This document shows positions 7,601 through 15,334 of a stretch of 15,802 nt of DNA, piece after piece (position 1 is the first letter of the stretch; each line of letters begins with the position of its first letter). Under the pieces are notes generated by a model that saw nothing but the letters and a program-made list of their open reading frames with translations, searched no databases and was not told the origin of the DNA. A program made the position numbers and the translations under genes. The DNA comes from Prolixibacteraceae bacterium (GTDB lineage Bacteria > Bacteroidota > Bacteroidia > Bacteroidales > Prolixibacteraceae), in NCBI GenBank assembly GCA_007116765.1, contig SKHV01000081.1, forward strand, positions 1 to 15,802. The letters run 5' to 3'.

Positions 7601-7608
7601 TATATTTG
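7601..7608 (+). promoter_or_regulatory. Putative -7 promoter box for cysD-cysNC
   Basis: TATATTTG matches TAnnTTTG exactly, 29 bases before the cysD ATG. A TTTC at 7577-7580 sits 20 bp upstream, a weak -33 candidate. The 114-bp gap after the SLC13 gene is the largest within the sulfur genes, fitting a separate promoter. I see no riboswitch-like structure or clear operator here. Confidence 0.45.
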
Positions 7609-7637
7609 CAAGTCAACATTCTTTATTTATATAAAAC

Positions 7638-8546
7638 ATGCAAAATTATAATCTTAGTCACCTTAAAGAACTCGAAGCTGAGGCTATACATATTATCAGA
7701 GAAGTAGCTGCCGAGTTCGAAAACCCTGTAATGCTTTATTCAATTGGAAAAGATTCATCGGTAATGGTACGCCTTGCAGAAAAAGCATTTTATCCCGGCA
7801 AAGTACCTTTTCCCTTAATGCACATCGATTCAAAATGGAAGTTCAAAGAAATGATTGAATTTCGCGACAACTATGCCCGCGAAAACAACTGGGACTTAAT
7901 AGTGCATTACAACAAAGAAGGTTATGAGTCAGGCGTTGGCCCTTTTACTCACGGAAGTAAAGTACACACCGATATAATGAAAACCCAGGCATTATTGGCC
8001 GGCCTTAATAAACACAAATTCGATGCAGCGTTTGGTGGTGCACGACGCGACGAAGAAAAATCCCGGGCGAAAGAGCGCATTTTCTCATTCCGCGACAAAT
8101 TTCATCAGTGGGATCCCAAAAACCAGCGTCCCGAACTTTGGGATGTGTACAATGCTAAAGTACAAAAAGGCGAATCGATAAGGGTTTTCCCAATATCAAA
8201 CTGGACTGAGCTTGATATCTGGCAATACATCCGTCTTGAAAATATACCTATTGTACCGCTTTATTTTGCCAAGGAGCGCCCAATGGTCAACATGGACGGA
8301 ACATGGGTAATGGTTGATGACGACCGAATGCCAAAAGAACTTCGCGATAAAGCAGAAATGCGTATGGTACGTTTCAGAACTCTGGGATGCTACCCGCTTA
8401 CGGGAGCAGTTGAATCAAATGCCTCAACCATTGAGGAAATTGTGGAGGAAATGATGACCGTTACGGTTTCAGAGCGAACAACGCGTGTCATTGATTTTGA
8501 CCAAGAAGGAAGCATGGAACAAAAAAAGAGAGAAGGGTACTTTTAA
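7638..8546 (+). CDS. cysD: Sulfate adenylyltransferase subunit 2 (small, catalytic)
   Basis: This is the catalytic subunit of heterodimeric ATP sulfurylase: it adenylylates sulfate to APS, driven by GTP hydrolysis in CysN. It has 302 residues, the standard length. The N-terminal PP-loop is seen as YSIGKDSSVM (34-43), and typical segments include HIDSKWKFKEM, FGGARRDEEKSRAKER, the FPISNWTELDIWQYI block and FRTLGCYPLTGAVES. The end EQKKREGYF is the usual CysD terminus. It starts MQNYNLSHLKELEAEAI, as homologues do. The cysNC start is 19 bp beyond its stop, giving a tight pair. Confidence 0.98.
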   Translation: MQNYNLSHLKELEAEAIHIIREVAAEFENPVMLYSIGKDSSVMVRLAEKAFYPGKVPFPLMHIDSKWKFKEMIEFRDNYARENNWDLIVHYNKEGYESGVGPFTHGSKVHTDIMKTQALLAGLNKHKFDAAFGGARRDEEKSRAKERIFSFRDKFHQWDPKNQRPELWDVYNAKVQKGESIRVFPISNWTELDIWQYIRLENIPIVPLYFAKERPMVNMDGTWVMVDDDRMPKELRDKAEMRMVRFRTLGCYPLTGAVESNASTIEEIVEEMMTVTVSERTTRVIDFDQEGSMEQKKREGYF

Positions 8547-8565
8547 CAATCAATATGTAACTACA

Positions 8566-10539
8566 ATGTCTGAGAACAACAATATTTCAAAACAGAATAA
8601 CAATACACCCACAGGAGGCACTCGTGGAACGCTAGACATACAAACATTTCTGGCACAGGATGAACAAAAAGATTTATTGCGAATTTTAACTGCTGGCTCG
8701 GTCGACGACGGAAAATCGACACTGATTGGCAGGTTGATGTTCGACAGTAAGATGATTTATGAGGATCAGCTGGCTGCACTCGAACGCGACAGTAAAAGGG
8801 TGGGGCATGCTGGCGAAGAAATTGACTACGCACTCCTACTTGACGGGCTAAAAGCTGAACGAGAACAGGGAATCACAATTGATGTGGCCTACAGGTATTT
8901 CAGCACTAATAAAAGAAAATTTATTATTGCCGACTGTCCGGGACACGAACAGTACACCCGTAACATGGTTACAGGAGCATCAACAGCTAATCTGGCAATA
9001 ATTCTTATAGATGCCACGCAAGGAGTAATTACCCAAACCCGCAGACACACCTACCTTATTTCGCTTTTGGGCATAAAACACGTAGTACTTGCAGTAAACA
9101 AAATGGATTTAGTGGACTATAGCCAAAGTATTTTCGACGAAATATGCAGCGAATACAAAGCTTTTGTCACACAACTCAACATACCCGATGTGGAATTTAT
9201 TCCAATTTCAGCCTTAAAAGGTGAAAACATTGTAGAATCATCAGAAAAAATCCCTTGGTACCACGGGAAAAGCATGCTCGAATTTCTTGAAGAAGTTCAC
9301 GTGGCCAGCGATCGCAACTTTGAAGATTTCCGTTTTCCGGTGCAATATGTAAACCGCCCTAACCGCGACTTCAGGGGTTTTGCCGCTAAAATGGCATCAG
9401 GCATTGTGCACAAAGGCGATAAAATAATGGTGCTGCCTTCGAGAAAAACATCGACCGTAAAATCAATTGTAACTTACGAAGGAGAGCTCGACGAGGCCTT
9501 CCCTCCTCAATCGATTACCATTACACTGAACGACGAAATTGATATTTCGCGTGGCGAAATGATTGTGCACCCCGACAACCTGCCTCATGTTGAACGACAT
9601 TTTGAGGCCATGTTGGTTTGGATGGACGAAAAACCCATGAACCCGGCTACTCAATTCTACATTAAGCACAACACCAATACAACCAAAGTTCGTATCGACA
9701 AAATAAAATACAGGGTTGATATCAATAACCTTTCGAAATCGGAAATCAGCTTTTTCGAATTAAACGAAATTGGGCGCGCAGTTTTCACCACAGCAAAACC
9801 TATTTTCTTCGATTCGTACAAAAAAAATAAAGGCACAGGTTCGTTTGTATTGATCGATCCGGTTTCAAATAATACCTGCGCGGTGGGAATGATTATCGAT
9901 AAACTCGATGCCAACGACCTACCGTCGAAAATATCGCTCGAAGAATATCGCGATAAAATTGATCAGGGGCAATGCCTCGTTTCAAAAGCAGAAAGGCAGA
10001 AACGCTACAACCAAAAAGGAACTACACTATGGATTACAGGGCTACACGGTTCGGGGAAAAACGAGCTGGCTTATCATCTCGAGAAACAACTTTTCGACCT
10101 GGGCGCAACCGTGGTATTGCTCGACGGAAGCACAATCCGTTCGGGACTTTCGCGCGAACTTGACTTTTCACCCACCGACAGAGCGGAGCATCTGCGCAGG
10201 GTAGCTCATATTTCACGCATTTTAAATGAGCAGGGTATCATAACCATTTGCTCATTCATCACTCCAGAAAAAGATATAAGGAATCAGGTTGCCGAAATCA
10301 TTGGTAAGGAACGTTTCAATTTGATTTACATGGATGCCGATTTGGATTTTTGTAAGCAAAACCGACCAGACTTATATAGAATGGCCGAAGAGGGCAAACT
10401 TAACGATTTGCCGGGAGTACATATTCCATTTGATACTCCGAACAATTCTGATCTTACTTTAACTCCGGCTGACAACAATATCAATCCTGAAAAAGTCATT
10501 GACTATTTGAATGCGAAACATATTTTCCCCGCAGAATAA
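8566..10539 (+). CDS. cysNC: CysN-CysC fusion: sulfate adenylyltransferase GTPase subunit with degenerate APS-kinase domain
   Basis: The N-terminal part is CysN, an EF-Tu-like GTPase that activates CysD: G1 GSVDDGKS (44-51), the G2 threonine in EQGITIDV, G3 DCPGHEQY (123-130), G4 NKMD (178-181) and SALKGEN (G5), then two beta-barrel domains to about 460. Residues from about 483 to 657 form an APS-kinase-like domain. Its P-loop reads GLHGSGKN (492-499) where S/T should follow Lys; DGDN is replaced by DGST (520-523); ENxRR is EHLRR (541-545); and the RDxKGLY element is reduced to NRPDLY (599-604). FSPTDR is kept. The CysN part looks active, whereas the kinase part is probably weak or inactive. 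The start at 8566 is preferred over an in-frame ATG at 8485 that lies inside cysD; the preferred start opens with an Asn-rich leader of about 20 residues. Confidence 0.93.
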   Translation: MSENNNISKQNNNTPTGGTRGTLDIQTFLAQDEQKDLLRILTAGSVDDGKSTLIGRLMFDSKMIYEDQLAALERDSKRVGHAGEEIDYALLLDGLKAEREQGITIDVAYRYFSTNKRKFIIADCPGHEQYTRNMVTGASTANLAIILIDATQGVITQTRRHTYLISLLGIKHVVLAVNKMDLVDYSQSIFDEICSEYKAFVTQLNIPDVEFIPISALKGENIVESSEKIPWYHGKSMLEFLEEVHVASDRNFEDFRFPVQYVNRPNRDFRGFAAKMASGIVHKGDKIMVLPSRKTSTVKSIVTYEGELDEAFPPQSITITLNDEIDISRGEMIVHPDNLPHVERHFEAMLVWMDEKPMNPATQFYIKHNTNTTKVRIDKIKYRVDINNLSKSEISFFELNEIGRAVFTTAKPIFFDSYKKNKGTGSFVLIDPVSNNTCAVGMIIDKLDANDLPSKISLEEYRDKIDQGQCLVSKAERQKRYNQKGTTLWITGLHGSGKNELAYHLEKQLFDLGATVVLLDGSTIRSGLSRELDFSPTDRAEHLRRVAHISRILNEQGIITICSFITPEKDIRNQVAEIIGKERFNLIYMDADLDFCKQNRPDLYRMAEEGKLNDLPGVHIPFDTPNNSDLTLTPADNNINPEKVIDYLNAKHIFPAE

Positions 10540-10583
10540 TAAAAAAAAAGAAATACACCTCAACTCTAAACAAAACAATAACT

Positions 10584-11978
10584 ATGAGTACAATTACAAA
10601 CATTTGTTGCATTGGCGCAGGTTACGTAGGTGGCCCAACCATGGCAGTAATTGCCCAAAAATGCCCACACATTAAAGTAAACGTAGTAGATGTAAACCCC
10701 GAACGCATTGCCGCTTGGAACGATGTAAATTTGGAAAACCTGCCCATTTATGAGCCAGGTTTGGCCGAAATGGTTGGAGAATCTCGTGGCCGAAATCTTT
10801 TTTTCTCCACTCAAATTGAACAAGCTATAAACAATGCTCAAATCATTTTCATTTCGGTTAATACCCCTACAAAAACTTATGGAAAAGGAAAAGGCATGGC
10901 AGCCGACCTTAAATTTGTTGAGCTTTGTGCCCGCCAAATAGCCAGCACCTCAAGCGAAAACAAAATTGTGGTTGAAAAATCGACCCTTCCGGTACGCACT
11001 GCCCAAGCAATCAAAAACATACTCGATAACACTGGAACAGGAGTAAAATACCAGGTGCTTTCGAACCCCGAATTTCTTGCCGAAGGTACTGCCATTCAGG
11101 ATTTATTAGAGCCCGACCGTGTACTCATTGGCGGCGAAGAAAACCCCGAAGGGAAAAATGCCATTGAGGCTCTTGCCAGCATTTATGCAAACTGGGTGCC
11201 CCGCGAAAAAATACTTCAAACCAACGTGTGGAGTAGCGAACTTTCAAAGCTAACAGCCAATGCATTTTTAGCACAAAGGGTATCTTCTATTAACTCTATT
11301 TCGGCATTGTGTGAGAAAACCGGAGCCAATATCGACGAGGTTGCCAAAGCCATTGGAATGGACAAACGTATAGGAGACAAGTTCTTAAAAGCATCGGTTG
11401 GATTTGGAGGTAGCTGTTTTCAGAAAGACATACTGAACCTAGTTTACATTTGTCGAAGCTTAAACCTGCAACATGTAGCCGATTACTGGGAACAGGTTAA
11501 AACGATTAACGACTATCAGAAACAACGTTTTGCCGATAACATTATCCAAACGTTGTACAATACCGTTTCAGGGAAAAAAATTGCCTTGTTGGGCTGGGCT
11601 TTCAAAAAAGACACAAACGATACGAGGGAAACCCCTGCAATGTATGTGGCAAAAGAATTAATCGACGACCAGGCCGAAATACACGTTTACGATCCAAAAG
11701 TAACAAAGCAGCAAATTATAAACGATTTGGAATATCTTGGAGTCGACACACAAAAAAATCTGCATATTCATTCAAGTCCATACACCGCAAGCGAAAAGGC
11801 TCATGCAGTTGCAATTTTAACCGAGTGGGACGAGTTTAAGTCGCTAAAGTGGGAACAAATTTATTCCGAAATGTTGAAACCTGCTTTCATTTTCGACGGT
11901 CGGAGCATTCTCGACATGCAAAAAATAAAACAAATTGGATTTAAGGTTTATTGTATAGGTAAAGAACCTATGTTCTAA
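10584..11978 (+). CDS. ugd: UDP-glucose 6-dehydrogenase, eukaryotic-type
   Basis: This enzyme oxidises UDP-glucose to UDP-glucuronate in two NAD-dependent steps, supplying uronic acid and UDP-xylose precursors for surface polysaccharides. It has 464 residues. The N-terminal Rossmann motif is GAGYVGG (11-17), with VVDVNPERI after it. SNPEFLAEGTA carries the catalytic Glu, SELSKLTANAFLAQR the catalytic Lys, and GFGGSCFQKDI the nucleophile Cys278. The C-terminal UDP-binding domain has GWAFKKDTNDTRE. The length, and segments such as LPIYEPGL, ICRSLNL and VADYWEQV, resemble animal and plant UGDH more than the roughly 390-440-residue bacterial type. It follows cysNC by 44 bp without a visible promoter, so cotranscription is likely; a bidirectional terminator follows. 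Confidence 0.96.
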   Translation: MSTITNICCIGAGYVGGPTMAVIAQKCPHIKVNVVDVNPERIAAWNDVNLENLPIYEPGLAEMVGESRGRNLFFSTQIEQAINNAQIIFISVNTPTKTYGKGKGMAADLKFVELCARQIASTSSENKIVVEKSTLPVRTAQAIKNILDNTGTGVKYQVLSNPEFLAEGTAIQDLLEPDRVLIGGEENPEGKNAIEALASIYANWVPREKILQTNVWSSELSKLTANAFLAQRVSSINSISALCEKTGANIDEVAKAIGMDKRIGDKFLKASVGFGGSCFQKDILNLVYICRSLNLQHVADYWEQVKTINDYQKQRFADNIIQTLYNTVSGKKIALLGWAFKKDTNDTRETPAMYVAKELIDDQAEIHVYDPKVTKQQIINDLEYLGVDTQKNLHIHSSPYTASEKAHAVAILTEWDEFKSLKWEQIYSEMLKPAFIFDGRSILDMQKIKQIGFKVYCIGKEPMF

Positions 11979-11988
11979 CTATCAAAAC

Positions 11989-12029
11989 AAAAAACTCACC
12001 GGACTATATAAAAATCCGGTGAGTTTTTT
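11989..12029. terminator. Bidirectional intrinsic terminator between ugd and recA
   Basis: This is a perfect 15-bp inverted repeat. The left arm (11989-12003) is AAAAAACTCACCGGA and the right arm (12015-12029) is TCCGGTGAGTTTTTT, with an 11-base loop. The A-run on the left and T-run on the right give a U-tract on both strands, so it can end ugd (11 bases after its stop) and recA (23 bases after its stop). Confidence 0.93.
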
Positions 12030-12051
12030 ACGTATAAAGCTTCAGTAATTG

Positions 12052-13071
12052 TTATTTAACTGCAGCAACACTGAGTCTTTCCAATATTTTGGTTTCAATC
12101 TCTAGCGCAAGTTCGGGGTTATCTTTTAAAATACCCTTAACACCTTCGCGGCCTTGCCCAAGCTTTGTGTCGCCATAGCTAAACCACGAACCACTTTTCT
12201 TTACAATTTCCAAGTCAACGCCAAGGTCAATAATTTCACCAATTTTTGAAATTCCTTCGCCAAACATGATGTCGAATTCGGCTTTTTTGAATGGCGGAGC
12301 AATTTTGTTTTTCACCACTTTTACCCGGGTATGATTTCCTATCACTTCTTCTCCGTCTTTAATTTGTCCAATCCTGCGAATATCAATCCGCACAGAAGAA
12401 TAAAATTTCAAGGCATTTCCACCTGTAGTAGTTTCAGGGTTTCCGAACATTACTCCAATTTTCTCGCGCAACTGATTAATAAAAATACAGCATGTTTTAG
12501 TACGGTTAATATTAGCCGTAAGTTTTCGTAAAGCCTGCGACATTAACCTGGCTTGCAGCCCCATTCTTGAATCGCCCATTTCACCTTCAATTTCGGCTTT
12601 AGGTGTCAATGCGGCTACCGAGTCAATTACTACAATATCAATAGCTCCGGAGCGAATCAGGTTATCGGCAATTTCGAGTGCCTGTTCACCATTATCGGGC
12701 TGCGAAATTAGCAACTCCTCGATATCAACACCCAGTTTTTTGGCATAGAAGGGGTCAAAGGAGTGCTCCGCATCAATTATTGCAGCAATACCCCCGGCTT
12801 TTTGAGCTTCGGCAATGGCGTGTATGGCCAGCGTGGTTTTACCCGACGATTCAGGTCCGTATATTTCAACAATACGTCCTTTAGGAAATCCACCCACTCC
12901 CAGTGCAACATCAACCCCAATAGAACCCGATGATATTGCAGGCACATCATCAACTGCCCGGTCACCCATTCTCATAATTGAACCTTTACCATACGACTTG
13001 TCGATTTTGTCCATGGTAAGCTGTAGGGCTTTTAACTTTTCTTTGTTCACTTTGTTTTTTTCGTCACTCAT
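12052..13071 (-). CDS. recA: Recombinase RecA
   Basis: This is the DNA strand-exchange ATPase for homologous recombination and, where present, LexA cleavage. It has 339 residues. Walker A is GPESSGKTT (72-80), with IVVIDSVAALTPKAE as Walker B and the L1 segment just after it. FINQLREKIGVMFGNPETTTGG spans loop L2, cut here for reading as INQLREKIG plus NPETTTGG. The C-terminus ends ILERLSVAAVK and lacks the acidic tail of E. coli RecA, as is common in shorter homologues. The start lies 2 bp after the bcp stop, so it depends on the bcp transcript. I see no obvious SOS operator upstream of the pair. Confidence 0.98.
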   Translation of the reverse strand: MSDEKNKVNKEKLKALQLTMDKIDKSYGKGSIMRMGDRAVDDVPAISSGSIGVDVALGVGGFPKGRIVEIYGPESSGKTTLAIHAIAEAQKAGGIAAIIDAEHSFDPFYAKKLGVDIEELLISQPDNGEQALEIADNLIRSGAIDIVVIDSVAALTPKAEIEGEMGDSRMGLQARLMSQALRKLTANINRTKTCCIFINQLREKIGVMFGNPETTTGGNALKFYSSVRIDIRRIGQIKDGEEVIGNHTRVKVVKNKIAPPFKKAEFDIMFGEGISKIGEIIDLGVDLEIVKKSGSWFSYGDTKLGQGREGVKGILKDNPELALEIETKILERLSVAAVK

Positions 13072-13073
13072 AT

Positions 13074-13532
13074 CTATAGTGTACTAATTATTTGATTCGT
13101 ATGATCTTTTGTCTTTACTTTCTCAAAAACCTCTTCAATATTCCCGTCGCTGCCAATTATATAAGTTGTACGCAGCACTCCCATATAAGATTTTCCGTAC
13201 ATTTTTTTTTCGCCCCAGGCTCCATAAGCCTTCAATATTTCTTTTTCGGTATCGGCGATCAGGTTAAATCCTAAATTAAATTTATCGGCAAACTTTTTAT
13301 GCGAAGCAACACTGTCGGGACTAACTCCAATTACTTCATAACCTTTACTAAGCCACATTTCGTAATTATCGTTCAAATTACAGGTTTCGGCAGTACAGCC
13401 CGGAGTGTTATCTTTTGGGTAAAAGTATAAAATAACTTTCTTTCCTTTGTAATCTGAAAGAGATATTTCTTCACCATTTTGATTTACCCCTTTGAACGCA
13501 GGAGCTAAATCACCTTTTTTTAATAACGACAT
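13074..13532 (-). CDS. bcp: Thioredoxin-dependent thiol peroxidase (Bcp/PrxQ)
   Basis: This is a peroxiredoxin of the atypical 2-Cys PrxQ group that reduces hydrogen peroxide and organic peroxides with thioredoxin. It has 152 residues. The active site is YPKDNTPGCTAETC (38-51), with peroxidatic Cys46 and resolving Cys51 five residues on, the spacing typical of PrxQ. The N-terminus MSLLKKGDLAPAF is typical, including Pro11. It is the promoter-proximal gene of a bcp-recA pair and is divergent from the TPR/SPOR gene across 100 bp. I found no TAnnTTTG box on its strand in that gap. Confidence 0.97.
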   Translation of the reverse strand: MSLLKKGDLAPAFKGVNQNGEEISLSDYKGKKVILYFYPKDNTPGCTAETCNLNDNYEMWLSKGYEVIGVSPDSVASHKKFADKFNLGFNLIADTEKEILKAYGAWGEKKMYGKSYMGVLRTTYIIGSDGNIEEVFEKVKTKDHTNQIISTL

Positions 13533-13632
13533 AGTGTTTTATTTATAAATTATCAATTGAGTTTATTAACTTTACCTTACTTAATGCAAAAGCATTTTGA
13601 TCTATTTTTTTAATACCGAATAACATAAAACA

Positions 13633-15048
13633 ATGAACAGAACAGGTAAATTTAATATATTTAACACAATTTTACTAATAATTGTTTCACTGCTTTTTTC
13701 GACAAATATTAATGCCCAGGGTAATGAAGAACTAGCAGTAAAACTGTTTGAAGACGAACAATATAGCGAGGCACTACCCCACTTCATTGAACTTAACCGG
13801 CTTTACCCCGGCGAAGCTATTTTTCAATATTACTATGGAGTGTGTTTAATCGAAACAGGCCGGTACGGGGGGAAAGCACGTACTCTATTGCTACAATCGA
13901 CCTCGGGAAACGTACCCGACAATGCATACTTCTATATTGGTAAAAATTATCATGCATTAAGCGATTTCGAAAACGCCGAGATTTATTACACGCGCTTCGA
14001 CAATTACGCGAGGCGTAGGAGCAAAAGAGCAGTAAATTTTAAAGATGTTGTGAAACTGATGGAACAAAATATTAATCCCTTTGAAATAAAATCAACACAA
14101 CTTGCAACAGAAGAAACAGCAAAAAATCAAACTGACGATACTGCAACACCAAACGATGACTTATCTGAAGTAAAAGACTCGGTTCAGCAAAACGAACCAT
14201 TGGGCAAAGCACCCGAAACCACTGAATTTCAAGAACAAATCATACCCGAAGCATTGAAAGAAAAAAACATCAACTTTATTTTATCGCCCGAAATAAGATA
14301 TATGAAAGTGAATCAATTCAAAACACCGAAAGGAAAAGAAACATTTATCAAGGCTTGGAATAAATCGCTTGAACTTGAAAATGCAATAAACATTCTTAAC
14401 GCATTAAGAAAAGAATACAGGGAAGAAAGCGACAACAATAAGCAACAAAATATTGCGCAGCAAATGCTCGAACTTGAGCTAAGCTCCATTCAGATTAAAG
14501 CCGAATCGGATGAAAATTATTTATTAGCACGGACACTCGAAATGGAATTTTGGCAAGATGCCCCTGCAAATGCCCTGACAACTTTAAAACGTGAAAACGA
14601 CTCGATACAAAGCGCAATACATTTACCTTCTGTCATTTCAGCATCTGAGAGTAATACTATTTATGAAGGGGAAGATTCAGAAGAAACAGAAGAAATCGAG
14701 GAAGATGAAAAATACATTGAAGACGAACGGGTTCAACATGAAGAGGTAAACGAAGCAGTGCAAACAAATAATATAATTTATAAAGTGCAAGTAGGCGCAT
14801 ACAGTCGCGGATTACCGGATTATATCGACCGCCTTTATGCAAAAATTGCAGTGCTAAGGCGCATTGACAACTACACCACCGACAAAGGAGTGGTAGTTTA
14901 TACCATAGGTGAACTTGTAAACTTCGACGATGCAGTAAAATTACAACAACAAATCAGACAGGAAGGAATAAAAGATGCCTTTGTTGTTGCATTTAATAAC
15001 GGAAAAAGAATAACTTTGAGCGAAGCCAAAGAAATTACCAAGCAATGA
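13633..15048 (+). CDS. Secreted TPR protein with acidic linker and C-terminal SPOR-like domain
   Basis: This is a 471-residue exported protein of unassigned function. Residues 1-28 form a signal peptide (basic start, hydrophobic ILLIIVSLLF, likely cleavage at NINA-Q). Residues 31-140 hold TPR-like helices: LFEDEQYSEALPHFIELN, then a YYYGVCLIETG repeat and a YFYIGKNYHALSDFENAEIYY repeat. A charged, low-complexity middle follows, with a Glu-rich run around 343-375. The C-terminus from about 381 (YKVQVGAYS ... VVYTIGELVNFDDAVKL ... DAFVVAF) looks like a SPOR fold, a domain that binds denuded peptidoglycan in envelope proteins. A periplasmic or inner-face outer-membrane role is inferred. The clpS-like gene overlaps its end by 4 bp. 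Confidence 0.87.
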   Translation: MNRTGKFNIFNTILLIIVSLLFSTNINAQGNEELAVKLFEDEQYSEALPHFIELNRLYPGEAIFQYYYGVCLIETGRYGGKARTLLLQSTSGNVPDNAYFYIGKNYHALSDFENAEIYYTRFDNYARRRSKRAVNFKDVVKLMEQNINPFEIKSTQLATEETAKNQTDDTATPNDDLSEVKDSVQQNEPLGKAPETTEFQEQIIPEALKEKNINFILSPEIRYMKVNQFKTPKGKETFIKAWNKSLELENAINILNALRKEYREESDNNKQQNIAQQMLELELSSIQIKAESDENYLLARTLEMEFWQDAPANALTTLKRENDSIQSAIHLPSVISASESNTIYEGEDSEETEEIEEDEKYIEDERVQHEEVNEAVQTNNIIYKVQVGAYSRGLPDYIDRLYAKIAVLRRIDNYTTDKGVVVYTIGELVNFDDAVKLQQQIRQEGIKDAFVVAFNNGKRITLSEAKEITKQ

Positions 15049-15317
15049 CAAAAGAAATTTATAAAGAAAAAGGAAAATCAAGCATCAAGCAAACACATCA
15101 GCATGAGTTAGTGCTCATAAACGATGAAGTGCACAGCGTTGACTATGTTGCGGAAGCTTTAATTGAAGCCTGCAACCACACCATTGAACAGGCAATTCAA
15201 TGCACTCTTATTACTCACTACAAAGGCAAATGTGATGTAATGAAAGGCGAATTAATCAGGCTGAAACCAGCTCGAAAATTATTGGTTGAGAAAGAACTTC
15301 GTGCAATAATAATTTAA
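15045..15317 (+). CDS. clpS: ClpS-type Clp protease adaptor
   Basis: This is a 90-residue cytoplasmic adaptor of the ClpS family, which hands proteins with N-degron residues to ClpAP/ClpCP. The core ELVLINDEVHSVDYVAEAL (21-39), the Cys/Ala helix and ITHYKGKCDV (56-65) align with E. coli ClpS. N26 and D27 match N34 and D35, and H58 matches H66, all of which contact the N-terminal amino group. E28 replaces D36 and V32 stands where M40 gates the pocket. The first 19 residues form a flexible N-tail like that used to engage Clp. Its ATG overlaps the previous stop (ATGA), implying translational coupling. Confidence 0.87.
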   Translation: MTKEIYKEKGKSSIKQTHQHELVLINDEVHSVDYVAEALIEACNHTIEQAIQCTLITHYKGKCDVMKGELIRLKPARKLLVEKELRAIII

Positions 15318-15334
15318 CTAATTCAAATAACTAA

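Noticed and set aside
8485..8565. Longer start of cysNC inside cysD
   Set aside because: It would overlap the conserved end of cysD in another frame and add 27 residues without family similarity; ATG 8566 is preferred.
13583..13596. Small hairpin AATGC-AAAA-GCATT between bcp and the TPR/SPOR gene
   Set aside because: It has only a 5-bp stem in AT-rich DNA between divergent genes, where no terminator is expected. It could be an operator, but there is nothing to support that.
14657..14760. GAA-rich stretch in the TPR/SPOR gene as a DNA tandem repeat
   Set aside because: The units are irregular and it is explained by a Glu-rich protein linker.
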